From: Brevundimonas sp.
Lineage (GTDB): Bacteria; Pseudomonadota; Alphaproteobacteria; Caulobacterales; Caulobacteraceae
Assembly (NCBI RefSeq): GCF_029945885.1
Contig: NZ_JAQSDK010000006.1
Span: 62,001-126,000, forward strand
DNA length: 64,000 nt
Direction: 5' to 3'
Positions 46,735 through 56,585 of the stretch are shown here, in pieces. The notes under the pieces are model-generated. The model did no database searches and was not told the DNA's origin. It saw only the letters and a program-made list of their open reading frames with translations. Every line of letters begins with the position of its first letter. Positions within the stretch are counted from its first letter, which is position 1. The position numbers and the translations under genes are program-made.

Positions 46735-47721
46735 ATGTCACAAAATGTCCTGGTCGCGGGGGGCGCGGGCTATGTGGGATCGCACGTATGCCTGGCACTG
46801 AAAGAAGCAGGATTCACGCCGGTCGTGTTCGACAACCTCTGCAACGGGCATGCGGAATTTGTGCAATGGGGGCCGCTCGAGATCGGCGATGTTCGTGATG
46901 CGGCGCGACTCGACGAGGTCATCACCTTGCACAGGCCGGTCGCGGTCATGCAGCTTGCCGCCCTGACCGAGATCGAGGACTCGGTCAGGGAGCCAGATCG
47001 GTTCCACGACAACAATGTTTCCGGGACGATCAAGCTGATTGAGGCCGCCGGCCGGGGGCGGGTCGAGGTCATGGTCTTTTCCTCCAGCTGCGCCATCTAC
47101 GGTGACCCCGTCTACCTGCCGATGGACGAGGCTCATCCGCAGGTCCCGCCGAGCCCCTATGGCCGAACCAAGCTGATGGTGGAGCAGGCCCTGGCCGACT
47201 ATTCGAACGATGCAGGATTTCGTTCGGTCAGCCTGCGCTATTTCAACGCCGCCGGCGCAGACGAGCTGGGCCGTATCGGCGAACGCCACCACCCCGAGAC
47301 CCACGCCATTCCCCTGGCGCTGCAGGCGGCTCTGGGCCAGGGGGCGGGGTTCCGAATCTTCGGCGACGACTATGATACCCGCGACGGCTCGGCGGTCCGC
47401 GACTACGTTCATGTCACCGACCTGGCCGACGCCCATGTCCGGGCGCTGCACTATCTTCTGGCCGGTGGAGCCACCACCGCCTTCAACCTGGGCACCGGCA
47501 CCGGGACGACGGTCAAGGAACTCATCGCCATCATCCGCAGCGCAACCCGACTGCCGCTGGAGGTGGAAGTCGCTTCCCGGCGTCCCGGCGACGCGCCCTG
47601 TCTCGTCGCCGATAACCTGCGGGCCCGGGACATCCTGGGCTGGAAGCCAGCCAGAAGCCTGGACGACATTGTCCGTTCGGCCTGGCGCTGGCACGCAGCG
47701 GAAGCACGCCTGCCGACCTGA
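46735..47721 (+). CDS. galE: UDP-glucose 4-epimerase GalE
   Basis: GalE interconverts UDP-glucose and UDP-galactose for surface glycan synthesis. The 328-aa extended SDR has the NAD motif VLVAGGAGYVGSHV, the Ser-Tyr-Lys triad in FSSSCAIYG and SPYGRTK, and FNLGTGTGTTVKE near the C terminus. The ATG at 46735 is set by the Rossmann motif. It marks the right-hand edge of the glycan locus and is divergent from the cyclase-like gene. Confidence 0.92.
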   Translation: MSQNVLVAGGAGYVGSHVCLALKEAGFTPVVFDNLCNGHAEFVQWGPLEIGDVRDAARLDEVITLHRPVAVMQLAALTEIEDSVREPDRFHDNNVSGTIKLIEAAGRGRVEVMVFSSSCAIYGDPVYLPMDEAHPQVPPSPYGRTKLMVEQALADYSNDAGFRSVSLRYFNAAGADELGRIGERHHPETHAIPLALQAALGQGAGFRIFGDDYDTRDGSAVRDYVHVTDLADAHVRALHYLLAGGATTAFNLGTGTGTTVKELIAIIRSATRLPLEVEVASRRPGDAPCLVADNLRARDILGWKPARSLDDIVRSAWRWHAAEARLPT

Positions 47722-48017
47722 CGCGGGCGGATCGTCGACACATCGGCCTCGCCCCGGTCGACCGCGAACCGGGAACGGGGGAGGGGCCTCACACCGGTCG
47801 ACCAAGCCCGGTCGGGGCTGTCCATCGTTGGTCATCGCCGCGCAGACTGTCCTGCTGGGCCGCGGTTCGGCGCTTGCGGCACCGGTCCCTACGGGACGTC
47901 TCCAGCGACGCACAAAGATGTTCGCGCTCGTGTGAGCGAGTGTTGACTCGCGTCGATTGTCGTGGCCCATTCCGATCAAGCTTCGACGCACATGATCGGA
48001 GTACGGGAGGGAAAACG

Positions 48018-50339
48018 ATGAAAGCGATGCTATTCGCGTCTGCCTGCGCGGCTGCCATGTCGGGCCTCGTGCCTGCGGCCGCCCATGCCGCGACGCTGAT
48101 CCAGGAAGACGGCCAGCCTGCGACCGCACCAGTGACCGGCCGGGAGCGTCAAGCGACGACCCTGCAAGAGGTGGTCGTGACGGCGACCCGTCGCTCGGAA
48201 AAACTGCAGGATGTTCCGCTCAGCATCACCACGCTGTCGCAGGAAGACCTGAACGAGCGCGGTATCGTCAACTATGACGGACTGGCCACGGCGACGCCGG
48301 GTGTGGTGCTGAACCGGGCGTCCGCCAATTTCAATAATTTCACCGCCCGCGGCATCGCCACCAACGGCTACGGGGCCAACCTGCAGAGCACGGTGGCCAT
48401 CTATCTCGATGAACTGCCGATTTCGTCGAATGGCAATTCCACCATCCTCGACCCCAGCCTCTATGATGTCGAGCGGATCGAATTCCTGCGCGGCCCCCAG
48501 GGCACCCTGTTCGGTTCGGGCTCCCTGGCCGGTGCCTTGCGCATCCTGACCCACGACCCCGATCCGACGCGCTTTGATGCCTCGGTCCTGGTCGACATTG
48601 GTACGATGAGTGAGGGCGGTCTGCGCCAGCGCTACAATGCGATGGTCAATATCCCGCTGATCGACGACCAGCTGGCCCTGCGGATCGTCGGCTTCTCGCG
48701 CAATGAAGAGGGTTGGGTCGACAATGTCGGCACCGGGATCGAGAACTCGAACACCCTGATCCAGTACGGCGGCCGGGCGATCCTGCAGTGGGAGCCGACG
48801 GACCGGTTTTCCGCGCGCCTGCTGGTTTCCAGGGAGATCAGCAATCCGCACGACTCGTCGTTGACCAATCCGAATCGCGGCGAGTTCGTCCGGTTGACGG
48901 ACCGGCCCGATCTCTTCCAGAGCGACATGACCAACTACAATGCGACGCTGGAATATCAGTTCGACGGCGCGCGCCTGACCAGTTCGACCACCCTGTCCGA
49001 CTACACCGGTCTGTTCTACGTCGATCTGGCCGGCACCTATGCGCAGGCCTTTCCATTCGCGCTGGACGCCGATGCCTGGGACAAGACCTTCGTGCAGGAG
49101 GCGCGGCTGGTGTCCGATCCGGGCGGTCGCGTCGACTGGTCGATCGGCGGCTTCTACACCCGCAAGCGCCGCGACGTGGACTATGGCTACCGGTCCAGCG
49201 AGCAATTCCTTGCGGACCAGGGGTTCACAGGCCTGCCCGACGAATACTATCTGCGCTTCAATTCGCATTTCGTCAGCCACGAGATCGCCGCCTTTGGTCA
49301 ACTGACCTATCGCTTCACCCCCGACCTGTGGGTGACGGGCGGCCTGCGCTACGGCAAGACCGACGCCCAGGGCTTTACCGAGCAGGGCGGCTACAACTCC
49401 GACTATCTGACACGGGCGTACTGGGCGACGATCCTGTCGGTTCCGTCGCCGGGTCCGCTTAATGTCACTGTGGTCGCTCCGGTCGCGAGTGAGGGCGTCA
49501 AGGCCAAGGAGGACGGACCCTCCTACCGGCTCAGCCTGTCCTGGCGTCCTGACCCCGCGATCACGACCTATGCGGCGGTATCGACCGGCTTCCGGCCACC
49601 GATCGTCAATGCGCGTGCCGGGGCCCCGCCGCCTCCCCTGTTTCCGACGGACATCGTCATTCCCTATGGGGCCACGTCCGACAATCTGGTGAACTATGAG
49701 GTCGGGGTGAAGGGCCGCTGGTTCGACGGGCGGCTCTATGCCGACGCCGCCCTGTACTGGATCGACTGGAGCGATATCCAGGTCCAGGCCAACCGCGTTT
49801 CGGACTCGGTCCAGTTCGCCACCAATATCGGCGGCGCGACGAGCAAGGGGCTTGAGGTCTCGGTTATCGCCATTCCCGTCGATGGCTGGACGGTGGCCCT
49901 GACCGGAGCTGTCAATGAGGCCAAGGTGGACGATCTGACGGCCCAGGAAGCGGCCATCTCGGGGGCCGTGCTCGACGCGCGGCTGGCCGGTCCGAAGGTC
50001 TCGGGCTCGCTGAGGGTCAACTATGAATGGCAACCCTGGTCCGGCGTGATGGCGAACGCCTCCGTGGCCGTCTCCCATGTGGGCGGTTACCCCAATGCCT
50101 TTCCGAACACCCCGGGCCGTCCGCTTGTGCCGCTGCCGACCTATGACGACGTTGAAGCCTATACCTTCGTCAATGCCAACCTCGCCTTCGCCTTCGACCA
50201 GGTCACGGTGGCGGCCTATATCGAGAACGTCTTCGACGACCATTCGGTGACCTATATCCACCCCGAGGCCTTCATCGATGCCCGCTACGGCCGCCTGCGG
50301 CCGCGGACCATCGGTGTCCGCGTCGGCTACGAGTACTGA
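48018..50339 (+). CDS. TonB-dependent receptor
   Basis: The 773-aa outer-membrane receptor has a signal peptide (cleaved near AAHAA), a TonB-box-like segment LQEVVVTATRR, a plug domain (residues ~45-165) and a 22-strand barrel ending in a final strand GVRVGYEY. GGGAGGG precedes the ATG by about 8 nt. The plug contains LRGPQGTLFGSGSLAGALRI. It heads a co-directional group of uptake and catabolic genes, which suggests an ester or lipid-like ligand rather than a siderophore. A strong hairpin follows just after the stop. Confidence 0.93.
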   Translation: MKAMLFASACAAAMSGLVPAAAHAATLIQEDGQPATAPVTGRERQATTLQEVVVTATRRSEKLQDVPLSITTLSQEDLNERGIVNYDGLATATPGVVLNRASANFNNFTARGIATNGYGANLQSTVAIYLDELPISSNGNSTILDPSLYDVERIEFLRGPQGTLFGSGSLAGALRILTHDPDPTRFDASVLVDIGTMSEGGLRQRYNAMVNIPLIDDQLALRIVGFSRNEEGWVDNVGTGIENSNTLIQYGGRAILQWEPTDRFSARLLVSREISNPHDSSLTNPNRGEFVRLTDRPDLFQSDMTNYNATLEYQFDGARLTSSTTLSDYTGLFYVDLAGTYAQAFPFALDADAWDKTFVQEARLVSDPGGRVDWSIGGFYTRKRRDVDYGYRSSEQFLADQGFTGLPDEYYLRFNSHFVSHEIAAFGQLTYRFTPDLWVTGGLRYGKTDAQGFTEQGGYNSDYLTRAYWATILSVPSPGPLNVTVVAPVASEGVKAKEDGPSYRLSLSWRPDPAITTYAAVSTGFRPPIVNARAGAPPPPLFPTDIVIPYGATSDNLVNYEVGVKGRWFDGRLYADAALYWIDWSDIQVQANRVSDSVQFATNIGGATSKGLEVSVIAIPVDGWTVALTGAVNEAKVDDLTAQEAAISGAVLDARLAGPKVSGSLRVNYEWQPWSGVMANASVAVSHVGGYPNAFPNTPGRPLVPLPTYDDVEAYTFVNANLAFAFDQVTVAAYIENVFDDHSVTYIHPEAFIDARYGRLRPRTIGVRVGYEY

Positions 50340-50340
50340 G

Positions 50341-51669
50341 GTGGCAGGATCCTTGAAGACCACATCCCCGGGCGCGCCTGTCGCGCGCCCGGGCGGCCGG
50401 GCCTGGGCCGTTCTGGCGATCCTGTGTTTCGTCTATGTGCTCAACTTCCTGGACCGGCAGCTGCTGTCGATCCTGGCCAAGCCGATCCAGGATGAGCTGG
50501 GCGTCACCGACGGCCAGTTGGGCCTGATCACCGGGCTGTATTTCGCCCTGTTCTACTGCATCCTGGCCATCCCGATCGGCTGGCTGGCGGACCGCACCAA
50601 TCGCGTGCGCATCCTGTCCATCGCCATCGCCCTGTGGAGCGCGGCGACCGCGGCCTGCGGCCTGTCGACCAACTATGCCCAGCTGGCGACCTCGCGCATG
50701 GCCGTCGGTGTGGGCGAGGCCGGGGGGGTGCCGCCATCCTATGCCATCATCTCGGACTATTTCCCGCCGGGCCTGCGCGGTCGGGCGCTGAGCCTGTTCA
50801 ACTTCGGCCCGGCGATCGGCCAGGCCCTGGGCGTGGCCTTCGGGGCCTCGATCGCGGCGGCCTATTCCTGGCGCGACGCCTTCCTCTGGGTCGGTGTGAT
50901 CGGGGTCGTCACGGCGCTCGGGGTCTGGCTCTTCGTGCGCGAGCCGAAGAAGGGCGGGCTGGATGTGCCGCTACAGAGCCATCCGCCCGCCGATGCCGCC
51001 CCGATTTCCGGTAGCGGCTTCTGGCCGACCTGCCGGATGTTTTTCTCCAACCCGATCCTGCGCGGCATGGCCTTCGCCTGCGGGGCCACCCAGTTCGTCA
51101 CTTATGCCTTCCTCAATTTCGCGACCCTGTTCCTGATGCGCGAGAAGGGCATGCGGCTGGAAGAGGTCGCGGTCTGGTACGCCCTGCTGGTGGGTTTCGG
51201 CGTCAGTGCCGGGATGTTCGCGTCCGGCTGGCTGATCGATCGCTTCGTCCGTCGCTCCAAGACGGCCTATGCCTATCTTCCGGCCATCGGCCTGGCGATC
51301 GCGGCCCCCCTGTTCGCCGGCTTCGTCTGGGCCCCGAGCTGGCCGCTGGCCCTGGTGTTTCTCGCCCTGCCGATGGGTCTGAACTATTTCTACCTCTCGC
51401 CGGCGGTCACTCTGGTGCAGCAGGAGGTCCGGCCGGACCAGCGCGTGCTGAGCGGGGCCCTGCTGCTGTTGGTGATGAACCTGATCGGCCTGGGTCTGGG
51501 ACCGACCTATCTGGGTGCCGCCAGCGACTTCTTCAGCGCCCGTCACCCCGACAATTCCCTGCAGATGGCCTTCTACACCCTGATCCCGTTCTACGGGGTG
51601 GCGATCGCCATGTTCCTCGGCCTGGCCGTGAAGATACGGCGTCAGGCCGTCAAGGAGGCGACACCATGA
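50341..51669 (+). CDS. MFS transporter (spinster-like)
   Basis: The ~442-aa protein has 12 membrane helices and resembles bacterial spinster homologues (LNFLDRQLLSILAKPIQ at helix 1 and GWLADRTNRVRIL in the loop 2-3 motif). It would carry an organic anion or lipid-like compound across the inner membrane. No ATG fits; GTG at 50341 or TTG at 50353 (with AGGA just upstream) are candidates. It begins directly after the TonB receptor and overlaps the esterase gene by 4 nt. Confidence 0.86.
   Translation: MAGSLKTTSPGAPVARPGGRAWAVLAILCFVYVLNFLDRQLLSILAKPIQDELGVTDGQLGLITGLYFALFYCILAIPIGWLADRTNRVRILSIAIALWSAATAACGLSTNYAQLATSRMAVGVGEAGGVPPSYAIISDYFPPGLRGRALSLFNFGPAIGQALGVAFGASIAAAYSWRDAFLWVGVIGVVTALGVWLFVREPKKGGLDVPLQSHPPADAAPISGSGFWPTCRMFFSNPILRGMAFACGATQFVTYAFLNFATLFLMREKGMRLEEVAVWYALLVGFGVSAGMFASGWLIDRFVRRSKTAYAYLPAIGLAIAAPLFAGFVWAPSWPLALVFLALPMGLNYFYLSPAVTLVQQEVRPDQRVLSGALLLLVMNLIGLGLGPTYLGAASDFFSARHPDNSLQMAFYTLIPFYGVAIAMFLGLAVKIRRQAVKEATP
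50367..50393 (+). other. Perfect GC-rich hairpin at the receptor/transporter junction
   Basis: An 11-bp perfect stem (CCCGGGCGCGC with its complement) and 5-nt loop lies 28 nt past the TonB receptor stop, inside the first codons of the MFS gene. It has no T-run, so it is not a standard intrinsic terminator. It may stabilise the receptor mRNA 3' end or reduce MFS translation. Confidence 0.6.
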
Positions 51670-53309
51670 TCCGATCCCCCCTGTGCGCGCTCGCGGCCCT
51701 GGCCGTCGTCGGCTGCGCCCATGTTCCGGCCGCCTCGGCCCAGCCGGTCGTCGACGCGCCGGCCGGGGCGGTCCGGGGGCAGGCGCTCGACGGCGTCAAC
51801 GTCTTCAGGGGTATTCCCTATGCCCTGCCGCCGACCGGATGGCGGCGCTGGCGGCCGCCGGCGGTCATGCCTCACTGGCGGGAGACCCGGGATGCTACGG
51901 CCTTCGGCCCGGCCTGCCACCAGCTGACGGCGCGGGGAACGAGTATCTACGCGGCAGCCGAAGCCCCGCGAATGAGCGAGGACTGTCTTTCCCTGAACAT
52001 CTGGACCCCGGCCAATGCGTCAGACGCGCCGGTCCTGGTGTGGATTCATGGTGGTGCCCTGACCAATGGTGCCAGCAGCGAGGCCATGTACGACGGGGCG
52101 AAACTGGCGGCGGAGGGGGTGATCGTCGTCTCGATCAATTATCGGCTGGGGGTGCTGGGCTATCTGGCCCACCCCGAACTCAGCAATGAATCCCGCAAAC
52201 ATGTGTCCGGCAACTACGGCCTGCTGGACCAGATCGAGGCGCTGCGCTGGATCGAGCGGAATATCGCCGCCTTCGGCGGTGATGCCGCCAACGTCACCAT
52301 CGCCGGGGAATCCGCGGGGGCCTTGAGCGTCATGTATCTGATGGCCGCCCCCCAGGCCCGAGGCCTGTTCGACCGGGCGATCGTGCAGAGTGGCTATATG
52401 CTGTCGACGCCCGAGCTGCGGTCCAGCCGGTACGGCGACCCGCCCGCCGAGGGCGTCGGCGTCTGGCTGCAGGCGCAATTGGGTCAGAGCAATCTTGCGG
52501 GTCTTCGCGCGATGGATGCCCAGACGTTGACGGAGCGGGCCATCCAGACCGGATACATGCCCTGGGGCACCATCGACGGCGAGGTCCTGCCCGAGCAGCT
52601 GGTCGAGATTTTCGATCTTGGCCAGCAGGCCCCGGTCCCGCTGCTGGTCGGGTTCAACGAGGGGGAAATCCGCTCGCTGCGAGCGCTGGCCCCGCCAGCC
52701 CCGGCGGATGCGACCGTCTATGAGCAGGCGATCCGCGAGCGCTACGGGGACCTCGCCGACGCCTTCCTGGCCGTCTATCCGTCGAGCGATGTCGCCGAGA
52801 GCGTTCTGGAGGCCCCGCGCGACGCCCTTTACGGCTGGACCGCCGAGCGGATGGCGCGCCGCCAGACCGCGCTCGGGCAGCCGGCCTTCCTCTATCTGTT
52901 CGATCATGGCTATCCGGCCGCCGACGAGGCCGATCTCCATGCCTTCCACGCCTCCGAAATTCCCTATGTGTTTGGCACCCGGGACCGGACCCCGCCGCGC
53001 TGGCCGGCCATCCCGGACACGGCGACCGAAAACGGGCTGTCCGACGTCATACGGGCCTACTGGACCAGCTTTGCCCGATCCGGAACGCCGCGTGCACCGG
53101 GCCAGGCCGAGTGGCCAGCCTATGGCCTGAACCGCGCCTATATGGCGTTCGAAGAGGGGCCCGTCGCCGGCGAGCGGCTGATGCCGGGCATGTACGACCT
53201 GCGTGAGACCGAGGTCTGCCGCCGCCGCGTGACCGGGGGAACACCCTGGAACTGGGCCGTCGGGATTGTTGCCGCCCCCGTTCCCCCTGCAGCCGCAGCG
53301 TGCCGATGA
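51666..53309 (+). CDS. Type B carboxylesterase, predicted lipoprotein
   Basis: The 547-aa alpha/beta hydrolase has the nucleophile S216 in GESAG and an oxyanion-hole HGG at residues 128-130. The N-terminal sequence AVVGC with C17 looks like a lipobox, so the enzyme is probably anchored outside the cytoplasm. It should hydrolyse an ester taken up by the TonB receptor. The start overlaps the MFS stop as ATGA and the end overlaps the acyl-CoA ligase start, so the three genes are coupled. Confidence 0.9.
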   Translation: MIRSPLCALAALAVVGCAHVPAASAQPVVDAPAGAVRGQALDGVNVFRGIPYALPPTGWRRWRPPAVMPHWRETRDATAFGPACHQLTARGTSIYAAAEAPRMSEDCLSLNIWTPANASDAPVLVWIHGGALTNGASSEAMYDGAKLAAEGVIVVSINYRLGVLGYLAHPELSNESRKHVSGNYGLLDQIEALRWIERNIAAFGGDAANVTIAGESAGALSVMYLMAAPQARGLFDRAIVQSGYMLSTPELRSSRYGDPPAEGVGVWLQAQLGQSNLAGLRAMDAQTLTERAIQTGYMPWGTIDGEVLPEQLVEIFDLGQQAPVPLLVGFNEGEIRSLRALAPPAPADATVYEQAIRERYGDLADAFLAVYPSSDVAESVLEAPRDALYGWTAERMARRQTALGQPAFLYLFDHGYPAADEADLHAFHASEIPYVFGTRDRTPPRWPAIPDTATENGLSDVIRAYWTSFARSGTPRAPGQAEWPAYGLNRAYMAFEEGPVAGERLMPGMYDLRETEVCRRRVTGGTPWNWAVGIVAAPVPPAAAACR

Positions 53310-54895
53310 TCGACGGGAAGATCCAGCCCTATGCGCTGACTCTCGACAAGTTTCTGGACCACGCGGCTAAATGGAGTCCGGACGTTGAGGTTGTGACTGC
53401 GCGCGACACCGGTCGTTCGGACCGGATTGGCTATGCCGGGCTGCGGACGCGCAGTCTGAAAATTTCGCATGTCCTGTCCGGCCTTGGTGTGGCGACGGGT
53501 GATCGCGTGGCCACGCTGGCCTGGAACAGCCAGTCCCACGTTGAGGCCTGGTACGGCATCATGGGTCTGGGGGCAGTCTGTCTGACGCTTAACCCCCGGC
53601 TGACCGAGGCCCAGCTTGCGGCCATGGTGATCCAGTCGGAGGCGCGCATCCTGATCGCCAGCGCTGACCTGGCCCCGCTGGCTCAGCGTGTCGCGAGCCG
53701 TGTGTCCGCCATCGGTCGGGTCCTGCTTGTCGATGTAACGGACGCGCCCGCGAAGGCGGGCGGCAAGCCCGCCGTCGAAGCGCTCGAGCCGCTGCTGGCT
53801 GATGCGCCGACGGACGCGATCTGGGGCCGGTTCGCGGAAACAGCCGCCTCCGGCCTGTGTTTCACATCGGGCACCACCGGGGCCCCCAAGGGGGTCACCT
53901 ACACCCACCGGTCCAGCTATCTGCACACCCTGCGTCTGCTTCAGGCCGACGTGATGCGGATATCCTCGACCGATACGATTCTGGCCGCGGTTCCCATGTT
54001 CCATGCCAATGCCTGGGGCTTGCCGTTTGCGGCGGCGGCGGCAGGCGCGCGGCTGGTACTGCCGGGGCGTCATCTGGACGGGGCCAGTCTTGCGACCCTG
54101 ATCAACACGGAGGCCGTGACGATCGCGGTGGGGATCGGGACTGTCTGGCTGGGCGTGGTTGAGCACCTTGAAACCCATGGCGGCGAGACGCCGTCGCTGG
54201 AGCGGATTGTCGTCGGGGGCGCGCCCCTGGCCCCCGCGCTGATGGAACGGATCGAAAGGCGGCTGGGCGTCATCGTCCAGACCAGCTGGGGGATGACCGA
54301 GCTTTCGCCGCTGGGCACCTGTGCCCCGCCTGCTGATCCGGGTCGGTCGGCCCAGATGTCCGGGCGGCCCGCGATCGGCGTCGATCTCCAGCTGGCCGAT
54401 GCGGCCGGGCAGGCCCTGCCCGAGCAGCGCGGGGTTGAGGGGCATCTCCATGTGCGGGGGTCTGCGGTCATCGACCGCTATTTCGGCGATCCGGAGCCGG
54501 CGACGAATGCGGACGGCTGGTTCAATACCGGCGATCTTGCGCGAATTGATGCGGACGGCAATCTGATCATCACCGGGCGCGCCAAGGACCTGATCAAGTC
54601 TGGTGGCGAATGGATCAACCCGGCCGAAATCGAGGCCGTGATCAGCGCCCATCCCTCGGTTTCGCTGGCCGCGGTGATCGGACGGCTGGATCCGAAATGG
54701 GGCGAGCGCCCGATCCTCGTGGTACAGTTTTGTGCAGGGCAAAGCGTCAGTGATGACGACCTTCTGTCCGCATTGCGCGGCCGGGTCGCGCCATGGTGGA
54801 TACCCGATGCCATTATCCGGCTGGACCCAATTCCCCTCGCCCCTACGGGCAAAATCGACAAGATGCGTTTGAGAGTTGACTATGGCGGTTGCTAA
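53306..54895 (+). CDS. AMP-binding acyl-CoA ligase
   Basis: The 529-aa ANL-superfamily enzyme has the P-loop TSGTTGAPKGVTYTHR, the A5 motif TSWGMTELSP, the A7-type GWFNTGDLA and the C-terminal A10 Lys in PTGKIDKMRLR. It should activate a carboxylic acid as acyl-AMP and then acyl-CoA. It resembles medium/long-chain fatty-acid ligases; the substrate is unknown. ATG at 53306 overlaps the esterase stop. The stop lies inside the TetR gene start. Confidence 0.91.
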   Translation: MIDGKIQPYALTLDKFLDHAAKWSPDVEVVTARDTGRSDRIGYAGLRTRSLKISHVLSGLGVATGDRVATLAWNSQSHVEAWYGIMGLGAVCLTLNPRLTEAQLAAMVIQSEARILIASADLAPLAQRVASRVSAIGRVLLVDVTDAPAKAGGKPAVEALEPLLADAPTDAIWGRFAETAASGLCFTSGTTGAPKGVTYTHRSSYLHTLRLLQADVMRISSTDTILAAVPMFHANAWGLPFAAAAAGARLVLPGRHLDGASLATLINTEAVTIAVGIGTVWLGVVEHLETHGGETPSLERIVVGGAPLAPALMERIERRLGVIVQTSWGMTELSPLGTCAPPADPGRSAQMSGRPAIGVDLQLADAAGQALPEQRGVEGHLHVRGSAVIDRYFGDPEPATNADGWFNTGDLARIDADGNLIITGRAKDLIKSGGEWINPAEIEAVISAHPSVSLAAVIGRLDPKWGERPILVVQFCAGQSVSDDDLLSALRGRVAPWWIPDAIIRLDPIPLAPTGKIDKMRLRVDYGGC

Positions 54896-55625
54896 GAAAA
54901 AATCCGAAGGTTCCCCGGCCGAGACACGGGGAGAAGCGGCCGTGGTCGCCAAGCCGCGTCGACGCCGGACCAAGGTCGAACAACGCGCCGACAAGATGGA
55001 GCAGATTCTCGACGCGGCCGAGTATCTGTTCTCGCAACACGGCCTGTACGGGGTGACGCTGAAGGACGTGGCGCAGCGCGTCGGCGTGCACCACACCCTG
55101 CTCAACTACTATTTCACCGACAAGAAGAAGCTGTTCGACGCCGTGATCGGCCGGCGCGCCGAAGTGACGGTCGAGTTGCGGATGGCCGCCCTGGACCGCT
55201 ATGACGCGGAGACCCGGGGCAGGCCGACCGTGGAGGGGGCCTTGCGCGCCTTTCTCGACACCGACCTCGATCTCTACAGCCAGGGCGGCGAAAACTGGAA
55301 GAATTACGGGGCGTTGGGCGCGCAGGTTTCGAACACCACCTATGGCGCGGAACTGATGGACCTGCATTTCGATCCGGTGGTCCTGCGGCTGATCGATATC
55401 CTGAAGAAGGCGCTGCCCGGCTGTGCCGAGGAAGACATCTTCTGGGGCTACCATTTCGTCACCGGGGCCCTGATGCTGACGCTGGCCCGCACCGGACGGA
55501 TCAACCGCCTGTCCGGCGGCCTGTGCGATTCCGACGATTTCATCGCCGTGAAGGACCGGATGGCCCGCTTCATGGCGGCCGGCTTCCTGACCATCTGCAA
55601 GACCCCTGCGGGCAGCGCGCCCTAG
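54882..55625 (+). CDS. TetR family transcriptional regulator
   Basis: The 247-aa protein has a Lys/Arg-rich N-terminal tail and a TetR helix-turn-helix (residues ~37-85: ILDAAEYLFSQHGLYGVTLKDVA in part, then GVHHTLLNYYFTDKKKLF). The rest is a ligand-binding domain. It overlaps the acyl-CoA ligase by 14 nt and most likely controls this cluster in response to a pathway acyl-CoA or ester. A TTG 6 nt upstream is an alternative start. Confidence 0.9.
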   Translation: MAVAKKKSEGSPAETRGEAAVVAKPRRRRTKVEQRADKMEQILDAAEYLFSQHGLYGVTLKDVAQRVGVHHTLLNYYFTDKKKLFDAVIGRRAEVTVELRMAALDRYDAETRGRPTVEGALRAFLDTDLDLYSQGGENWKNYGALGAQVSNTTYGAELMDLHFDPVVLRLIDILKKALPGCAEEDIFWGYHFVTGALMLTLARTGRINRLSGGLCDSDDFIAVKDRMARFMAAGFLTICKTPAGSAP

Positions 55626-55669
55626 CGCGGCCGCGGCGGTTCCATCCATCGAAAAAACGGAGTGCACCG

Positions 55670-56560
55670 ATGACGCTTGAAGGGCGGATTGCGATCGTGA
55701 CGGGCTCGGGCGGCGGACTGGGTCGCCAGCATGCCCTCTATCTGGCCCGCAAGGGCGCGCGTGTCGTGGTCAACGACCTGGATCAGCGGGCGGCCGACAG
55801 CGTCGCCGCCGAGATCGGAAATGCAGGCGGGGAGGCGATCGCCATTGCGGCGTCGGTCACCGACGAGGCCTCGGTCCGGACCATGGTCGAGCGCACCCTG
55901 GAGGAATGGGGCCGTGTCGACATCCTGGTCAACAATGCCGGCATCCTGCGCGACAGGAGCTTCGCCAAGATGGACATGTCGGACTTCCGCCTGGTGATGG
56001 ACGTGCACCTGATGGGCGCAGCCATCTGCAGCAAGGCGGTCTGGGACATCATGCGGCAACAGGGTTTCGGCCGCATCGTGATGACGACCTCCTCGTCCGG
56101 CCTGTACGGTAATTTCGGTCAGGCCAACTACGGTGCGGCCAAGATGGCCCTCGTCGGCCTGATGCAGACCCTGGCCATCGAGGGCGAAAAATACGGGGTG
56201 CGCGTCAACTGCCTGGCCCCGACCGCGGCCACCGGCATGACCGAGGGGGTCCTGTCGGGCGAACAACTGGCGCAGCTGGATCCGGCCCTGGTCAGTCCGG
56301 CCCTGCTGGCCCTCGTCGCTGAGGATGCGCCGACACGGGCGATCGTCTGCGCGGGAGCCGGCCATTTTGCCCGCGCCTTCGTCGCCCTGACGCCCGGCCA
56401 GTATGTGGGCGGCGGCCCGGATGCGGGTGAGCAGGTGATCGCGCGGTGGGAGGCGATCTCCGACCCGGCCGGCGCGATCGTGCCGGAGTACGGCTTCATG
56501 CAGGCCGAACGTGAAGTGGCCAGCGCCAGGGCGAACGAGCGGACGTTGACCGAGGCCTGA
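55670..56560 (+). CDS. SDR family dehydrogenase (3-hydroxyacyl-CoA type)
   Basis: The 296-aa short-chain dehydrogenase has TGSGGGLGRQHA for NAD(P) binding, NNAGILRD, and the catalytic Tyr-Lys in NYGAAK with Ser upstream. The sequence style (GRQHALYLARKGARVVVND, FAKMDMSDF) matches the dehydrogenase domain of multifunctional enzyme type 2 of beta-oxidation. It probably oxidises a 3-hydroxyacyl-CoA formed from the acid activated by the ligase. Start is set by the Rossmann motif and by CGGAG upstream. Confidence 0.89.
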   Translation: MTLEGRIAIVTGSGGGLGRQHALYLARKGARVVVNDLDQRAADSVAAEIGNAGGEAIAIAASVTDEASVRTMVERTLEEWGRVDILVNNAGILRDRSFAKMDMSDFRLVMDVHLMGAAICSKAVWDIMRQQGFGRIVMTTSSSGLYGNFGQANYGAAKMALVGLMQTLAIEGEKYGVRVNCLAPTAATGMTEGVLSGEQLAQLDPALVSPALLALVAEDAPTRAIVCAGAGHFARAFVALTPGQYVGGGPDAGEQVIARWEAISDPAGAIVPEYGFMQAEREVASARANERTLTEA

Positions 56561-56585
56561 TCGCGGGTCCGGCGGAGAAATGGCG

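Noticed and set aside
48030..50363. 777-codon open frame on the minus strand opposite the TonB receptor
   Set aside because: It is low-complexity Gly/Asp/Arg/Val-rich antisense sequence, typical of high-GC shadows, without a ribosome site or recognisable domain.
53138..55105. 655-codon minus-strand frame across the esterase and acyl-CoA ligase genes
   Set aside because: It crosses several gene boundaries and has no family motif; the plus-strand genes have full catalytic motifs.
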